This document shows, in pieces, positions 19,862 to 30,659 of a stretch of 64,000 nt of DNA (position 1 is the stretch's first letter; the number at the start of each line of letters is the position of its first letter). The stretch covers positions 496,001 to 560,000 of the forward strand of contig QNQO01006937.1 in the NCBI GenBank assembly GCA_003290165.1, written 5' to 3'. Under the pieces are notes generated by a model. That model did no database searches. It had not been told where the DNA came from and saw only the letters and a program-made list of their open reading frames with translations. Source of the DNA: Berberis thunbergii (Eukaryota > Streptophyta > Magnoliopsida > Ranunculales > Berberidaceae). Both the position numbers and the translations under genes were made by a program.

Positions 19862-20455
19862 TGATGTGTCCAAATCTGTCCCTGTAGATTTTTTACCTGC
19901 AAAGACGAACAATAGTGAACTAGAGACCACGATTGTGGTGGCCAAAGGCACTCCGATGGTAAAGTCAGGCACTAAACAGGGATGGAAATACACTGATAAA
20001 ATAGGGTTGCATGTGTGTACCTTTCTAATCTGTTTTGTTCACCTTATATAGTGAGTGTTCACTCTTTTACCAACTCTACTACTGAGAGCGTGATGGAGGG
20101 AGGAGATCTAATTTAGTATCTTACCCGTCCATTACTAAGTCCTCTTTGACACCTGACTCTAATTTGGACTCAATACTTGATTGGACCAAGAATCGTGCAA
20201 ATGGACCCTAGGCATGCTTTTGCCCATATATCAGTGTTCAGGTCTTATTGTCTTGGACCAAACTCCAAGATTTGTGCCATACGAGGCCTGCGTAATCTAG
20301 GTTTGGGCACCTGACTTATGAGCTGAACAGTAATTAGTCTGGGTCTAGGCTGACCTGACTTGCGCTTGCATTAGACCAAATTAGGGTTTTTTCGTATTAG
20401 CGTCAACCCGTGCCACATGTTCAGTTACGAATGGTCGATTGTTTGATGTCCGATT
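19862..20455 (-). repeat. Element A 5' LTR, copy 1
   Basis: Partner of 11218-11801. TATA-like tatatag lies near 20044. The outer end is followed by aactt, matching the left flank of the 3' LTR. Confidence 0.85.
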
Positions 20456-20460
20456 AACTT

Positions 20461-20564
20461 TAGATTGTGTTGTTGCTTGGGATCCAATATGCATAGTTAT
20501 TTATCTATAAAACTAAATGAATATGCATGTGCTGAGAACGAGCTCCAAATCGAGTTCAATTACA
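20461..20564. other. Spacer between element A and plastid-derived DNA
   Basis: About 100 bases of unassigned sequence with a short repeat of atatgcat. It is the former right flank of element A. Confidence 0.4.
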
Positions 20565-21270
20565 GGCGGTGTGTACAAGGCCCGAGAACGAATTCATCGC
20601 CGTATGGCTGACCGACGATTACTAGCAATTTCGGCTTCATGCAGGTGAGTTGCAGTCTGCAATTCGAATTGAGGACGGGTTTTTGGGGTAAGCTCACTTT
20701 GTCTCGGCCATGGTAGCACGTGTGTCGCCTAGGGCATAAGGGGCATGATGACTTGACGTCATCCTCACCTTCTTCCGACTTATCACCGACAATCTGTTCA
20801 GGGTTCCAAACTCAACAGTGGCAACTAATCAGAAGGGTTGCGCTAGTTGCGGGACTTAACCCAACACCTTACGACACAAGCTGACGATAGCCATGCACCA
20901 CCTATATCCGCGTTCCCGAAGGCACCCTTTTCTTTCAAGAGGATTCGCGACATGTCAAGCCCTGGTAAGGTTCTTTGCTTTGCATTGAATTAAACCACAT
21001 GTTCAACCGCTTGTGCAGGCCCCCGTCAATTCCTTTGAGTTTCATTCTTGCGAACATACTCCCCATGCGGGATAGTTAACGCGTTAGCTACAACACTGCA
21101 CGGGTCAATACGCACAACACTTAGTATCCATCGTTTACGGCTAGGACTACTGGGGTATCTAATCCCATTCGCTCTCCTAGCTTTTGTCTGTCAGTGTCGA
21201 TCCAGCAAAGTGCTTTCACCTTTGGTGTTCTTTCCGATCTCAGTGCATTTCACCGCTCCATTGAAAATAA
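20565..21270 (-). pseudogene. rrn16: Plastid 16S rRNA fragment, copy 1
   Basis: The minus strand corresponds to about 700 bases of the 3' half of plastid-type small-subunit rRNA. Universal blocks are visible on the plus strand: ggcggtgtgtacaaggcccg, aaggggcatgatgacttgac, ccgtcaattcctttgagttt and ggactactggggtatctaat. From memory of plastid 16S, there is a short deletion near 20690 and many C-to-T and G-to-A changes, often at CpG. The gaacgaattc block favours plastid over mitochondrial rRNA. The 5' part and the true 3' end are missing, so it is a dead nuclear copy. Confidence 0.85.
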
Positions 21271-21344
21271 GACGCACATAGTTACGTAAACTAGTTCTTG
21301 ATATAGGTTTTGCCATATTTTATAATCTCATAAAAATGTGTCAA
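21271..21344. other. Junction between rrn16 and ndhB fragments
   Basis: Short AT-rich segment where rRNA similarity stops and ndhB similarity has not begun. It is possibly another scrap of plastid DNA; I cannot place it. Confidence 0.35.
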
Positions 21345-21575
21345 AGATAATAGGGTCGCTATGCTCGTTACTAAACTTGTTGAAAAGATGAAATATAACC
21401 AAGGTATATCTTTTTTATCAGAGACTGAATCAATTATCAGAAGAAGAATTAGGCCCAAAATTAGGATACATTCTGGGATAATAAAACTTCCATGGAAGAA
21501 ATGAAAATGAAACTCTTTCATAAATAATCTTGTAGAATCTAGATTGAAGTTTTCATTTTGTACATGCCAGATCAT
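21345..21575 (-). pseudogene. ndhB: ndhB 5' fragment (plastid NAD(P)H dehydrogenase subunit 2), copy 1
   Basis: The minus strand reads [20 protein letters not shown], then [31 protein letters not shown] and [11 protein letters not shown]. These are the first 75-77 residues of plastid NdhB, a membrane subunit of thylakoid NDH complex I. Similarity stops at about 21345 and the frame ends 18 codons later in unrelated sequence. Only the N-terminus of a protein of about 500 residues is present, so it is a plastid-derived pseudogene. Its frame is still open. Confidence 0.9.
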
Positions 21576-21980
21576 GAATTAGTAATTGCATCCAATCTCC
21601 AAAAAAGTCTCAATTGTTTTGAAATTTTGATTCTTGGAATTGGAATATTTAAGGAATCCCCATGAATATGATCAAACCTTATTCCAAGGTATTTACATAT
21701 TTACATGAGATTCCTCTTTATTATTCTTAAGCAAGCCCCCGTTAGGGCTTAGTTGATCCATGGTTTATGTTTCATCTTTCGTTTCCTTTTCGTTTGCTTC
21801 GAGAAAGATATCGATCAATTCCGATTCTTTATTTTTCTATTGATTATTTTCTGATCGAGATGTATGGATCCATGGATTTATGTGTCTATATAGATCTTGT
21901 TCATGGATTAACGAAAATATGCAAATAGAGCCCCAATGATAGATTGATGATTGATTACAAATATCTATGATCCGCCTTCT
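21576..21980 (-). other. Plastid spacer-like DNA between ndhB and petB pieces
   Basis: The part next to ndhB (ttggatgcaattactaattc read on the minus strand) is what I recall as the sequence just upstream of plastid ndhB. The block with cgatatctttctcgaagcaa also looks plastid-like. The join to petB would not be found in a normal plastome. Confidence 0.5.
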
Positions 21981-22205
21981 CTATAAAGGGCCAGAAATAC
22001 CTTGCTCACGTATCATTAGGAAGTGCATTAACATAAATACGATAGTAAGAAGAGATAATACAAAAGTGTGTAAACTATAAAAACGAATCACAATAGATTG
22101 ACCCACACTAGCACTTGCACGTAATAACTTGACCAGGGGCGGTCCCATTACAGGAAAAGCATCGGGTACACCTGTAGACGTGCCAATTAGTTCAACTTTC
22201 AACAA
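21981..22205 (-). pseudogene. petB: petB 3' fragment (cytochrome b6), copy 1
   Basis: The minus strand reads [31 protein letters not shown], then [20 protein letters not shown] and [13 protein letters not shown] followed by a stop. This is the C-terminal third of plastid cytochrome b6, including the heme-ligand helix with H in FYSLHTF. Similarity begins near 22170; the first ten residues of the open frame are unrelated. petB lies in the large single-copy region whereas ndhB and rrn16 lie in the inverted repeat, so the three pieces were joined after leaving the plastid, or transferred as ligated fragments. Confidence 0.9.
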
Positions 22206-22643
22206 AATATGGATTTATTGTGTCAGGATAAAAGTCGTTGTGTGTCATGTATAGTCTAAAGTATTATATTTGTTTTATATGAGCTTAATATTGATTACAT
22301 GCTAAAATATATAATGAAATCCAATGAATAAATAAACATAAGAATGGCTCGAACTACAACGACTCCAACACAAGGGAGACATATGTAAATTCCTAATTTA
22401 CATAAATCGTTGAAATAAAATAATAAGCCATAAAAGTAGTTAAAAATCTAAAATTAAAGGCTATTTGATATAGTACAAAACCGTGATACTAGAACGACAT
22501 TGTTAAATTGACCTGAATTACTTATTTGTATAAATCTCTAACTTGCAGGATAAGGAAAAAAATGAGAGCATAATCCAAATAAAAGTTAAGACATATTTTG
22601 CATAAGATTATATCATTAATTGTTTCACATTCTACTTTGTATC
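22206..22643. other. Unassigned AT-rich spacer
   Basis: About 440 bases with no recognisable gene. It may be further plastid spacer or nuclear flank. gtatc at its right edge forms the left target-site duplication of element B. Confidence 0.4.
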
Positions 22644-23187
22644 TGATAATACATCAAATAAGTCTGTCATCACAGCCGTACACGTGGTAGATATTTTCCA
22701 CCACAAGGATCAAATATATATCCCAAAACCAGGCCAATTCATAAAGCCCAGAAAGGGAAAATCCAGTCACGAGAGCCTAAGCAGGGTCTGTTAGAATAAA
22801 TCATAGACAAAGGCTCAGATCCAGGCCTAATAAAGTTCTCCCTTAAAGAGGATGAACGTTATAGAGAAAAAGAGTCGTGGAGGGAGTTACACATCCAAGT
22901 AAGTATTTTCATAAAGGAGGAGACTGTTACAAATAACGTTTCCCATCGTTGCGCCTCATATGCTTAAGCCACGCAGGGAATTAACAACGACCATTATATA
23001 AGGTAAATGGATCATTTGACAAAGGTATGCAACTTTAACTAAGTTATGTCTAGATTTATCTCCATATCTATCTGAATTACTGACTTAAGCATCGAGAATG
23101 CCTTCAACCACCAAAAAGGTGGTATTTGGCAATCCAACATTTGTTTCGCAGGTCAAACTCACAGAAGACTAGATTTTGGATGCATCG
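22644..23187 (+). repeat. Element B 5' LTR, copy 1
   Basis: Matches 29646-30180 over its whole length, by eye roughly 80 percent. It has a TATA box (tatataagg near 23000) and the block cgcctcatatgcttaagcca, also found reversed in the element C LTR. Confidence 0.85.
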
Positions 23188-23290
23188 GTTTGGCATTATC
23201 TGTGGGGACTGACAGTTTCCATTCAAAAAGAGAGTCTGCAGTAAGAAACTTCCTTAGTTCTGATTAGTGATTAAGAAGTTTTTAGAATAA

Positions 23291-24720
23291 ATGGAACAGT
23301 CTACAAACCTTCAACCTAGCAACGATCAAAGCAATCCTCCAACTAATGAAGCTGAATTGTCAACACTGCATGATTCTAATCCAGCGACGACCATCAGGCC
23401 AATCACGCCTGACAACCCACAACATGTAATAGCCCAAACATCCCAAACATCTGGTGGCGCCACCATGGACCCTCGTGTGGATCTAATCATGGCTCAGATG
23501 GACCATATGATTAAAATGGTGGACAAACTCACCCAAGAGTTCACTCAATTTACGGACCTTGTCCAAGCGTCACCCCCAAAAAAACTCTGCCAACCAAGTC
23601 CAAATAAGTATTGAAGTTCTTGTTGAACCTTAGCAAGTGAATCTCGAAAGCAGTGAACCACCAGAAAATGTCTCTCCATAGAATGATGGAACATCTGCTG
23701 AAATCCCATTCATAATCGGGGTCAAAGGTCCTACCGTGATGTACGAATTGGCCAGACCACCATTCTCTAACACACTCATGGAGACTGCTATGCCAAAAAA
23801 GTTCACCCACTAAAGTTTGAAGTGTACGATGGTACCACTGATCTGACAGACCACCTACGACATTTCCACCACATGATGGCGTTGAACGAAAACACAGAAT
23901 CAATCCTATGTTGAACATTTCCGACCAGTCTCACCTCCACAGCAATAAGTTCGTTCAACAGCCTACAACCAAGGTCGATAGACTCCTTCCAGGCTTTAGC
24001 TACTGCCTTCATCATAAGATTTATTGGCAATCAAAGGATAAGGAAAGGACCACACTACCTGCTTCATATCAAATAGAAGCCCGAGGAGACAATAAAGGAA
24101 TACGTCACTCATTTTACTAATGAGTTGACAATGATCGACGGCTGCAGTGACGACACGACCAATGCCAATTTTACCTCCGATTGAAGATAGGACCATTTTT
24201 TAATTTTCTGAACCTAGACCCTTCAAAGAACATGGCGACTTTATTGAAGACTACTCAGAAACACATCACTCTCAAGGAAATGGTGGCCGCTAGGAAGAAA
24301 AATGAATCTGAGAGGGGGAAGGCCACTCAAGGAGGCGGGAAAGAAAATAATAAAGAATGAGGGATGACAGACCACCGGGAGGAGAACATTCAGCCAAAGA
24401 GACATCGGACCAATGCAAGATCCGAGTTCAAGAAGCAAAAGCGCAAAAAACTGCAATAAACAAGGCCCAGGCATGAACGGGTAACAACTGTGGTGAAAAA
24501 GACACATATGATACACGACCTTGAAAACAAGTCGGGCAAGCATACTGAAATCTATTGTGAAATAGGAAGACATCAACTGGCAGCTCAAAATGAGAGGCGA
24601 CTCGAAAGAGCGAGATAAGCGCAATTACTGCTCTTTGCACAAAGATCATAGACACAACACCGAAGACTCAGAGAATTCAGAGAGGGCGACTCGAAGAATT
24701 CATCGGACTATCAGATAAGC
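23291..24720 (+). pseudogene. Element B gag, copy 1
   Basis: The first frame from 23291 is open for 107 codons (MEQSTNLQPSNDQSNPPTNE, DPRVDLIMAQMDHMIKMVDK). After shifts the gag domain appears as FEVYDGTTDLTDHLRHFHHM, then FNSLQPRSIDSFQALATAF and EETIKEYVTHFTNELTMIDG. A C-terminal knuckle-like segment (CSLHKDHRHNTED) follows near 24630. Several stops and shifts break it. It resembles element A gag in domain order and motif spacing. The minus-strand open frames over this region are shadows. Confidence 0.8.
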
Positions 24721-25734
24721 ATCCCAAGGGAAAAGAGAAGGTGGATACCACTGCGGGATTGAAGAGCAGCCCAGAAAACTTATATACGCCTTACACAGTG
24801 TAGTCGAAAGAAGCAAACAACCAAGTGAACCAAAGAGATGATCAATAACACCTCCCAATCGAACTGATCTATATCGAAGTAGGAGCACCAACACCATCAA
24901 ACGAGATCAGAAAAACCATTACGACTGAGAAACACGAAGAAACTTGCTCCTTGAGCGAGGATCAACCAGCTGACGTAATCTGAAGCCCTTATTGACAGAC
25001 GCAAACTTGATCCACATTATCCATAAAAAAAAAGGCCAACAACGCCTCTTCCATTATAACAATGGAAGTGACGCAAATACATTTAATTCAATGAATAAAA
25101 CTCGATACTAAAACGCATGACAGCCTTGGCAGTTGGTGCTTATGTGAGCGTGAATGAACAATTTAGTACTGGATTCTATTTTGCTCGTCGGTATCGCATG
25201 TCAAGAACACACATCCAAGGATTTGATTAAGAAGCATTCCAATTTTATTAGCTACCTCATGACAACAATATACGACTATCAAAACAACAGGAGAATCGCG
25301 AAAGAAGAAGTGGCAACGAACAATTAAGTCCACTGCAGACAAGCATACTTCAGAACAATTCGAAACCAAACCCGACGATCAAAAACCAGTACAATTCGAA
25401 CAATAAGGGCACATAGGAACCACCCCTATCATTGTAAGAAACGATGTTAATCGAGCAGCAGTCAGAAAACTCAATGCATATTCACAAACGGACTATACAA
25501 CACATTATAACTTTATGGGAAGAAAATGACAACTACTACTATAAATTGTTGAGCACACGAAATGGGATTATCAATAAAACTCCGAGTTCAAACATTCCAT
25601 CTTATGCCCGAGCAATAAAATTAGGCAATAAAGCCAAACAATGTTACGCAATCGCATGTCGATCCACGAGCAAAAGGTCAAGACACATAAGTCAGGCACA
25701 AACATCAAACTTCTGGTTTGATCAATCATGAAGT
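24721..25734 (+). other. Element B internal region without pol
   Basis: Here a complete element would have protease, reverse transcriptase and integrase. I find no DTG, MPFGLKNA, YxDD or HHCC-type motif in any frame. Open pieces such as the one at 25444-25731 have no recognisable domain. Deletion of pol is the simplest reading. Confidence 0.6.
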
Positions 25735-26335
25735 AAAAGTTGGGACGAACCAGTCTACTTACTCGTAAAAAAACTTCGGGTCAACTAGTATGTCAGACCA
25801 ACAAAGTAAAAGTTGGGAAGAACAAGTCAACTTAATCTAAAAACTTGGGTCGACTAATATGTCAGACCAACGAAAGTAAACGTTGGGACAAACCAGTCAA
25901 CTTACTCGTAAAAAACTTTGGGTCGACTAGTATGTCGAACTAACGAAGTAAAAGTTAGTTATGAACAAGTCAACTTAATCGTAAAATTTTGGATCGACCA
26001 ATATGTCCAAACCAACGAAGTAAAAGTTGGGACGAACCAGTAAACTTACTCGTAAAACTTTGGGTCGACTAGTATGTCGAACCAATGAAGAAAAAGTTGG
26101 GATGAACAAGTCCAACTTAATCGTAAAAACTTCGGGTCAACTAATACGTCTGACCAACGAAGTAAAAAGTTGGGACAAAGAAGCCAATTTACACATAAAA
26201 ACCTTTTATTTCATTAGTATGTTTAGACCAGCGAAGTAAGAGTTGGGACGAATAAGTCAACTTATTTTAAACTCCTTTAGGTTGACTAATATGTTGAACC
26301 ACGAAGTAAAAAATCTGGACAAATAAGTCAAAATA
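25735..26335 (+). repeat. Element B alternating tandem array, copy 1
   Basis: About nine units of 65-75 bp share gaagtaaaagttgggac, cgtaaaaactt(c/t)gggtc and gactagtatgtc. Units alternate between a type with gaaccagtcaacttactcgt and a type with gaacaagtcaacttaatcgt for six consecutive units. The underlying period is therefore a dimer of about 140 bp. The last two or three units are degenerate. Confidence 0.85.
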
Positions 26336-26767
26336 TGTTCACAAAGTCTGATGGTTTTATCGACGCGCCAAAATAGATAATACGTCTACAAGAGATTTAA
26401 CACACAAGTCAAGACTTACTCAGGCAACTTTCTGAAGTGACCAAACACGTCCGATCACAAAGTAGACATGCAAGAATCTTAACGAGTAAAATGAACCAGT
26501 ACAGCTTCACAGCACAATCGACAATACCGATAAATAAAAGACTTCGGAGGATCAAATAAATGAGTACAATAAGCAGAAAATACTGACAAACCTAAATTAT
26601 CAGAGTAGGGATAATGCATGTAATGAGGTGAGCACTCACCTATCATTGACAATTAATCAATGCGATTGATCCATAAATGAATCACGACTTCAACAGGGAA
26701 ACATGCGAAGCATAAAATAAAAGGCAAAATACGATTATCAAAAGAAAAAAAAATTATTCATAAATCA

Positions 26768-29215
26768 TTATGTTACTTCCGAAAAAGAAGATAGAACAGC
26801 TAGAGAAGAGATATTAAAAGTATCGACAACAAGAGCATCCAATGGAAAAGGGGCAACAATGTCAATAGTAGGAGGAGACGAGGTTCTCTCTTCAACAATA
26901 AGAGTAGATGATGGAGCTAGATTGGAACGAGAAGAGAATGATGATTCTTCATTCGCTGGATCACTCGAGTGACCTGAAATACCTTCCTCACTATCTTCAT
27001 CCTCAAAAACTTGATCAACCAGATAGCAATACTTGGATAAATCAACGCCATCCCTCTCAATAGTCAAGAAGCTCGACTCGACCATTAACAATCCTTTCCA
27101 ATCCTCCACTTCCGCAATCCTCAACCTATTTTTGGTTGCAACAAGCTCATTCTTAGCTGAGATGAGTTGTCCTTCAACGGTGGTCAACTTTGTGAAAATA
27201 TCGTAACTAACTTCGTCAAACATAGTTGTTAACTGCTTACCCGCTCCTCAATGATCTGACGGCTAACGAATTGCTCAATAACTGAACATGTGGTCTCATC
27301 ATGACCAGCTTTCTCAATGGATAATTCACTCTCCACCTCATCCAACCGAGTACGAACTCCATTAGTTCATCCACCAAAGACTCAAGCTCAGTTGCAGGCC
27401 TATCTCGTGCTGCTTTCACCTCTCTGAAAAAAGCTTGAGCAGCCCCAGCTGCCCTCTCTTACTCCGCGCACTGCGCTTTCAACACGCCCAACTGACAAAG
27501 GATATGAGAAGACACCAATAATTGCACTGCCATCTTCTTCTCAAGAGCAACCACCTGTCTACGACCAACATGATAATCTGACCTCATCACCCAGCATAAG
27601 TAAGGTGGTTCATCCCATCCATTATCTGCTTGAGACCATAGTTGAGATAACTGCTAGGCTCCCACACAGTCATCGGGGGCCTCTCCACCATCCCTCTATG
27701 CCATTCGTTGATCAACTTGTCCTGCACGTCAATTTCAGCAAACTAACAAAACTTTCCATCCAACTTAATACGAATGCCTTCCAGGTTGGGCTCCTTCCAA
27801 CCAATTTGTGAATGAAGACCTAGGGGATCAAGGAGCATAGAAGACCCACCCTCAACAGCCAGAAGAACTGTCGAAACAACAGTGATAACAAAGAAGTCAC
27901 TTTTGCTCAGTCGTGGTGAGAGTAGGGAAAACAATAGTGGTAGTAGCAGTAGAAGTCGGGCAAGCAGGAGAAGAAACTATGAATTCCATTGCGTTGTCAA
28001 CAGGAATATAGGAATATGGAGGAGAAGAAGCCTCATAACTGTGACCACGATCAGTAATCTCTTGTTCACATCGAGGGTTAATTTCGAAGTCGGTCAGGGT
28101 CTTTGTCGTATTCGGATCCTTTGATCGCTCTATTACTAGCTGAAACATCTTGTTGTACATAACTCGAGGGTCATCATCCGACCACTCAACAAAGTTGAGC
28201 ACACCATAAGCCGAGATGAGGTTTTTCTCATTATTGTCCAATGGACGAGTTATTTCTTTCGTGCTCCTCTTCACTGCCAGATTCATTTCCTCGACCTCCT
28301 CGAGAGGGAAACCATCCTCCTTCCCAACCTCCTTATCAGAAGATCTCGGATGAGGAGCAGTCCGACTAGCACCACTAGTAGAATTAGAAAGTCGTTTCCC
28401 CTTAGGAACATGGCCAAAGCTTATCACCAATCGCTTTGATGGACTGGCATGCCTCAGAAACTTCCTCTTCCTCGTGGTCGGGCTAGCGATACCAACGCTA
28501 GCAGGAACATCGAGATACATAACATCCTTGTAAATGCTCACTTTCCCATCAATGCTAGCATCACTAACACAAACAGGACCATTACAATTGGCAATCTCAG
28601 CAGCTCGAGACTCAGTAAGCAAGAATCGTTCCGCCTCGTTCAGAGTATACAAGCCACTACGCGCCACAACATCCTCAACAAGGAATGACTCCACAAAACC
28701 TACAGGAAGTCTCAAGAAGCTGTCACTGATCATCTGCTCCTCCACAGGCAATTGCAGGTCCTTCCGTTTATTAGGGACTCGGAACGATCGCACAATCTGA
28801 TGACCTCGCAAGTTAAAATGTCCAAACTTGACAGAAGCATGAAACTAAAACCTCGACCAATCCCTGATACCATCATTAAGCTTCCCAAAACAGGCAGGAG
28901 AGTGAAGGAAACAAATATTTTTTGTCACCAACAGAACAACTACAGTGCACAAAACCCTAACGGTCAAGGGAATGCCAGTAAGAATGGCTCTCGCATAAGT
29001 AGAAACCATAACCCTCCAACCATTAGGACCCATTTGAGCAGGAAGAATGCCCAAAAAGTCTAAATATTCCAAGAATATATCTGGAACTGGGAATCGAAGG
29101 GCAGACTGGAACAAGCATGGGTAAAGTGCAATATAACCAGTCCTTGGACGATAAAGACTGTCGTTTTTCCTAGGCAGAATGATCTCGAGGTCAAATGGAA
29201 AAAAAATACTCTGAA
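26768..29215 (-). pseudogene. Element B antisense ORF (gypsy-type 'transposase 28-like' protein), copy 1
   Basis: Antisense to gag, the minus strand reads DLEIILPRKNDSLYRPRTGY, then FQSALRFPVPDIFLEYLDFL, ILPAQMGPNGWRVMVSTYA and IPLTVRVL near 29190-28900. After one in-frame stop at 28845 the same frame runs open from 28811 to 27897 for 304 codons, with a nuclear-signal-like KRKFLRHASPSKR and acidic stretches. After shifts a coiled-coil-like C-terminus follows (EGQLISAKNELVATKNRLRI, 27223-26768). Plant Tat-type elements are known to carry such an additional antisense ORF, matched by the domain named putative gypsy type transposon. Its function is unknown. It is far better preserved than gag on the opposite strand. 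Confidence 0.7.
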
Positions 29216-29645
29216 CAAATACTATTCAACATTGCCTGAGAAGCCTTTTTGGGCGAGAAAGTAAGATTTGCAAACAGAAACGCCTCGCCATCTATTATAT
29301 CATCGGCGGATATCATAAATGAGTGAAATAGCATTGAAAATGAAAAAGAAGGGAGAAAAATAAGCCCTAATTTCGAAGATAGCGTAAAGAGATAAGCAAA
29401 CTTATCTCGCCCCTGTTATAGATCCGAGCAACGAAGAGACTGCTTATAGGACGATGTGCGAGATATGATGGCTGTACAAAATCCCAAAATGCCGGCAGAA
29501 ACGAACGAATGAATGAGAGATCAAAATACCAAACCCACCCAAAGTTGCTAACAACATTAAATGCGAGACAATGATGAAATCAAAAGACAAACCGTCGTTG
29601 AGTTAGAGGCCACGTCCGCATGCTCACTAACTAAGGGGGAGTAGC

Positions 29646-30180
29646 TGATGATATATCAGATAAGACTGTTATCGCAGCCGTTAACGTAGCAAAGATCGTC
29701 CATCACAACAATCAAATATCTTAAAAACATGCCAATTCATAATTCCCAGAAAGGACGAATCTAGTCACGAGAGCCCAAGCAAGGCCCATAAGAATAAATC
29801 ATAGAGGAATGCCCAGATCCAAGCTTAATAAAGTTCTCCCTTAAAGAGGATGAACAATACAAAGAAAAAAAAGCCGTGGAGGGAGTTACGCCTCCAAGGA
29901 CGTATCTTCATAAAGGAGGAGACTGAAGAGTGTTTCCCATCTTTGCGCCTCATATGCTTAAGCCACACAAAGAATTAACAACGATCATTACATACGTTAA
30001 AGGGAACATTCGACAAAGGTATGCAACTTTAGCTGAGTTATGTCTATATTTATCTCCATCTCCAACTGGGTTACTGACTTAAGCATCAGAGTGTCTTCAC
30101 CACAAAAAAAGGTAGTCTTTGACAATCTAACATTTGTTTTGCAGGTCAAACTTACAAGAAACCAAATTTTGGACGCATCA
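29646..30180 (+). repeat. Element B 3' LTR, copy 1
   Basis: Partner of 22644-23187, preceded by the polypurine tract agggggagtagc and followed by gtgtc. The TATA box is degraded (tacatacg). Confidence 0.85.
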
Positions 30181-30185
30181 GTGTC

Positions 30186-30659
30186 CATTAAAACCAAACT
30201 CACCAAAACATTGTATTATTTTTTATAAAAACACCCAACCCCAGTAAGATAGCTTGAAGTTCACACATACAACAAGAAGTAGGCACTCTAAAAGTGGCTA
30301 CAACTTGTAGTCCAAATAATTTGAACTTTACAGCTGCAAAAATTCATAGCTTGTTGAGCTAGTTAATCATCATCCCATAAAAATTAACATTAAGATTGAT
30401 GTTTAAAACTGCAATTTTGTGAATTGTAGTAAACTTAGACAAAATAACATTGAGATTGATGTTCATAAATGCAATTTTGTGAATTCTAGTATATAGATGA
30501 ATAAAGCTAACTAATTGAGAATATATAAACACCAAACAATCTTCATATTGGTGAGCAAATCATATTTAGTTTTTGACATGTGTATAAAACCATATTAAGT
30601 GAACTCATTGAACGAAATTGATGCGCAAGACACATCCATGACATGTCACATATACATTA
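30186..30659. other. Unassigned AT-rich spacer with a 57-bp duplication
   Basis: No gene is seen. A segment containing attgatgtt and gcaattttgtgaatt occurs twice in tandem, near 30385-30430 and 30445-30490. Confidence 0.5.

Larger units (their letters stand above)
11218..20455 (-). mobile_element. Element A: degenerate Ty3/Gypsy (Tat-like) retrotransposon
   Basis: Two related LTRs (11218-11801 and 19862-20455) bound the element. The flanks share aactt: 11213-11217 on the left and 20456-20460 on the right, a plausible 5-bp target duplication. On the minus strand the order is 5' LTR, primer-binding-like tttggcgtcgtccgtgggg, gag, protease, reverse transcriptase, RNase H, tandem repeats, polypurine tract, 3' LTR. 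No integrase is recognisable. The reading frames are broken by many stops. Tat-like affinity is inferred from the gag (FYDGTMNPSDHLRHYY), MPFGLKNAGATYQR and GETLYLYVLVSEHA motifs. A hAT element lies between the 3' tandem repeats, and the tandem array's first copy begins inside the gag leader. Confidence 0.85.
22644..30180 (+). mobile_element. Element B: pol-less Gypsy (Tat-like) element with antisense ORF, copy 1
   Basis: LTRs at 22644-23187 and 29646-30180 begin tgat and end gcatc(a/g). The flanks are gtatc (22639-22643) and gtgtc (30181-30185), a 5-bp duplication with one change. A primer-binding-like tttggcattatctgtgggg follows the 5' LTR, and a polypurine tract (ctaactaagggggagtagc) precedes the 3' LTR. 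Inside are a broken gag (plus strand), an alternating tandem array (25735-26335) and a long antisense ORF (29215-26768). Protease, reverse transcriptase and integrase motifs are absent, so the element would have depended on enzymes from others. Confidence 0.85.

Noticed and set aside
20565..21270. Functional or bacterial 16S rRNA gene
   Set aside because: Only part of the gene is present, it has an internal deletion and many changes at conserved sites, and it is embedded in plant retroelements. Contamination is unlikely because it is joined to ndhB and petB pieces and is repeated with the array.
20565..21270. Mitochondrial rrn18
   Set aside because: The gaacgaattcaccgcc block and the neighbouring plastid genes fit plastid 16S better than mitochondrial rRNA as I recall them.
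24241..24900. Minus-strand hydrophobic open frames over gag of element B (and the counterparts in copies 2 and 3)
   Set aside because: Their composition results from the A-rich plus strand of gag; membrane-like stretches are shadows. They recur in all copies only because the DNA does.
25735..26335. CRISPR array
   Set aside because: Units are contiguous diverged tandem repeats without unique spacers of constant length, in a plant retroelement.
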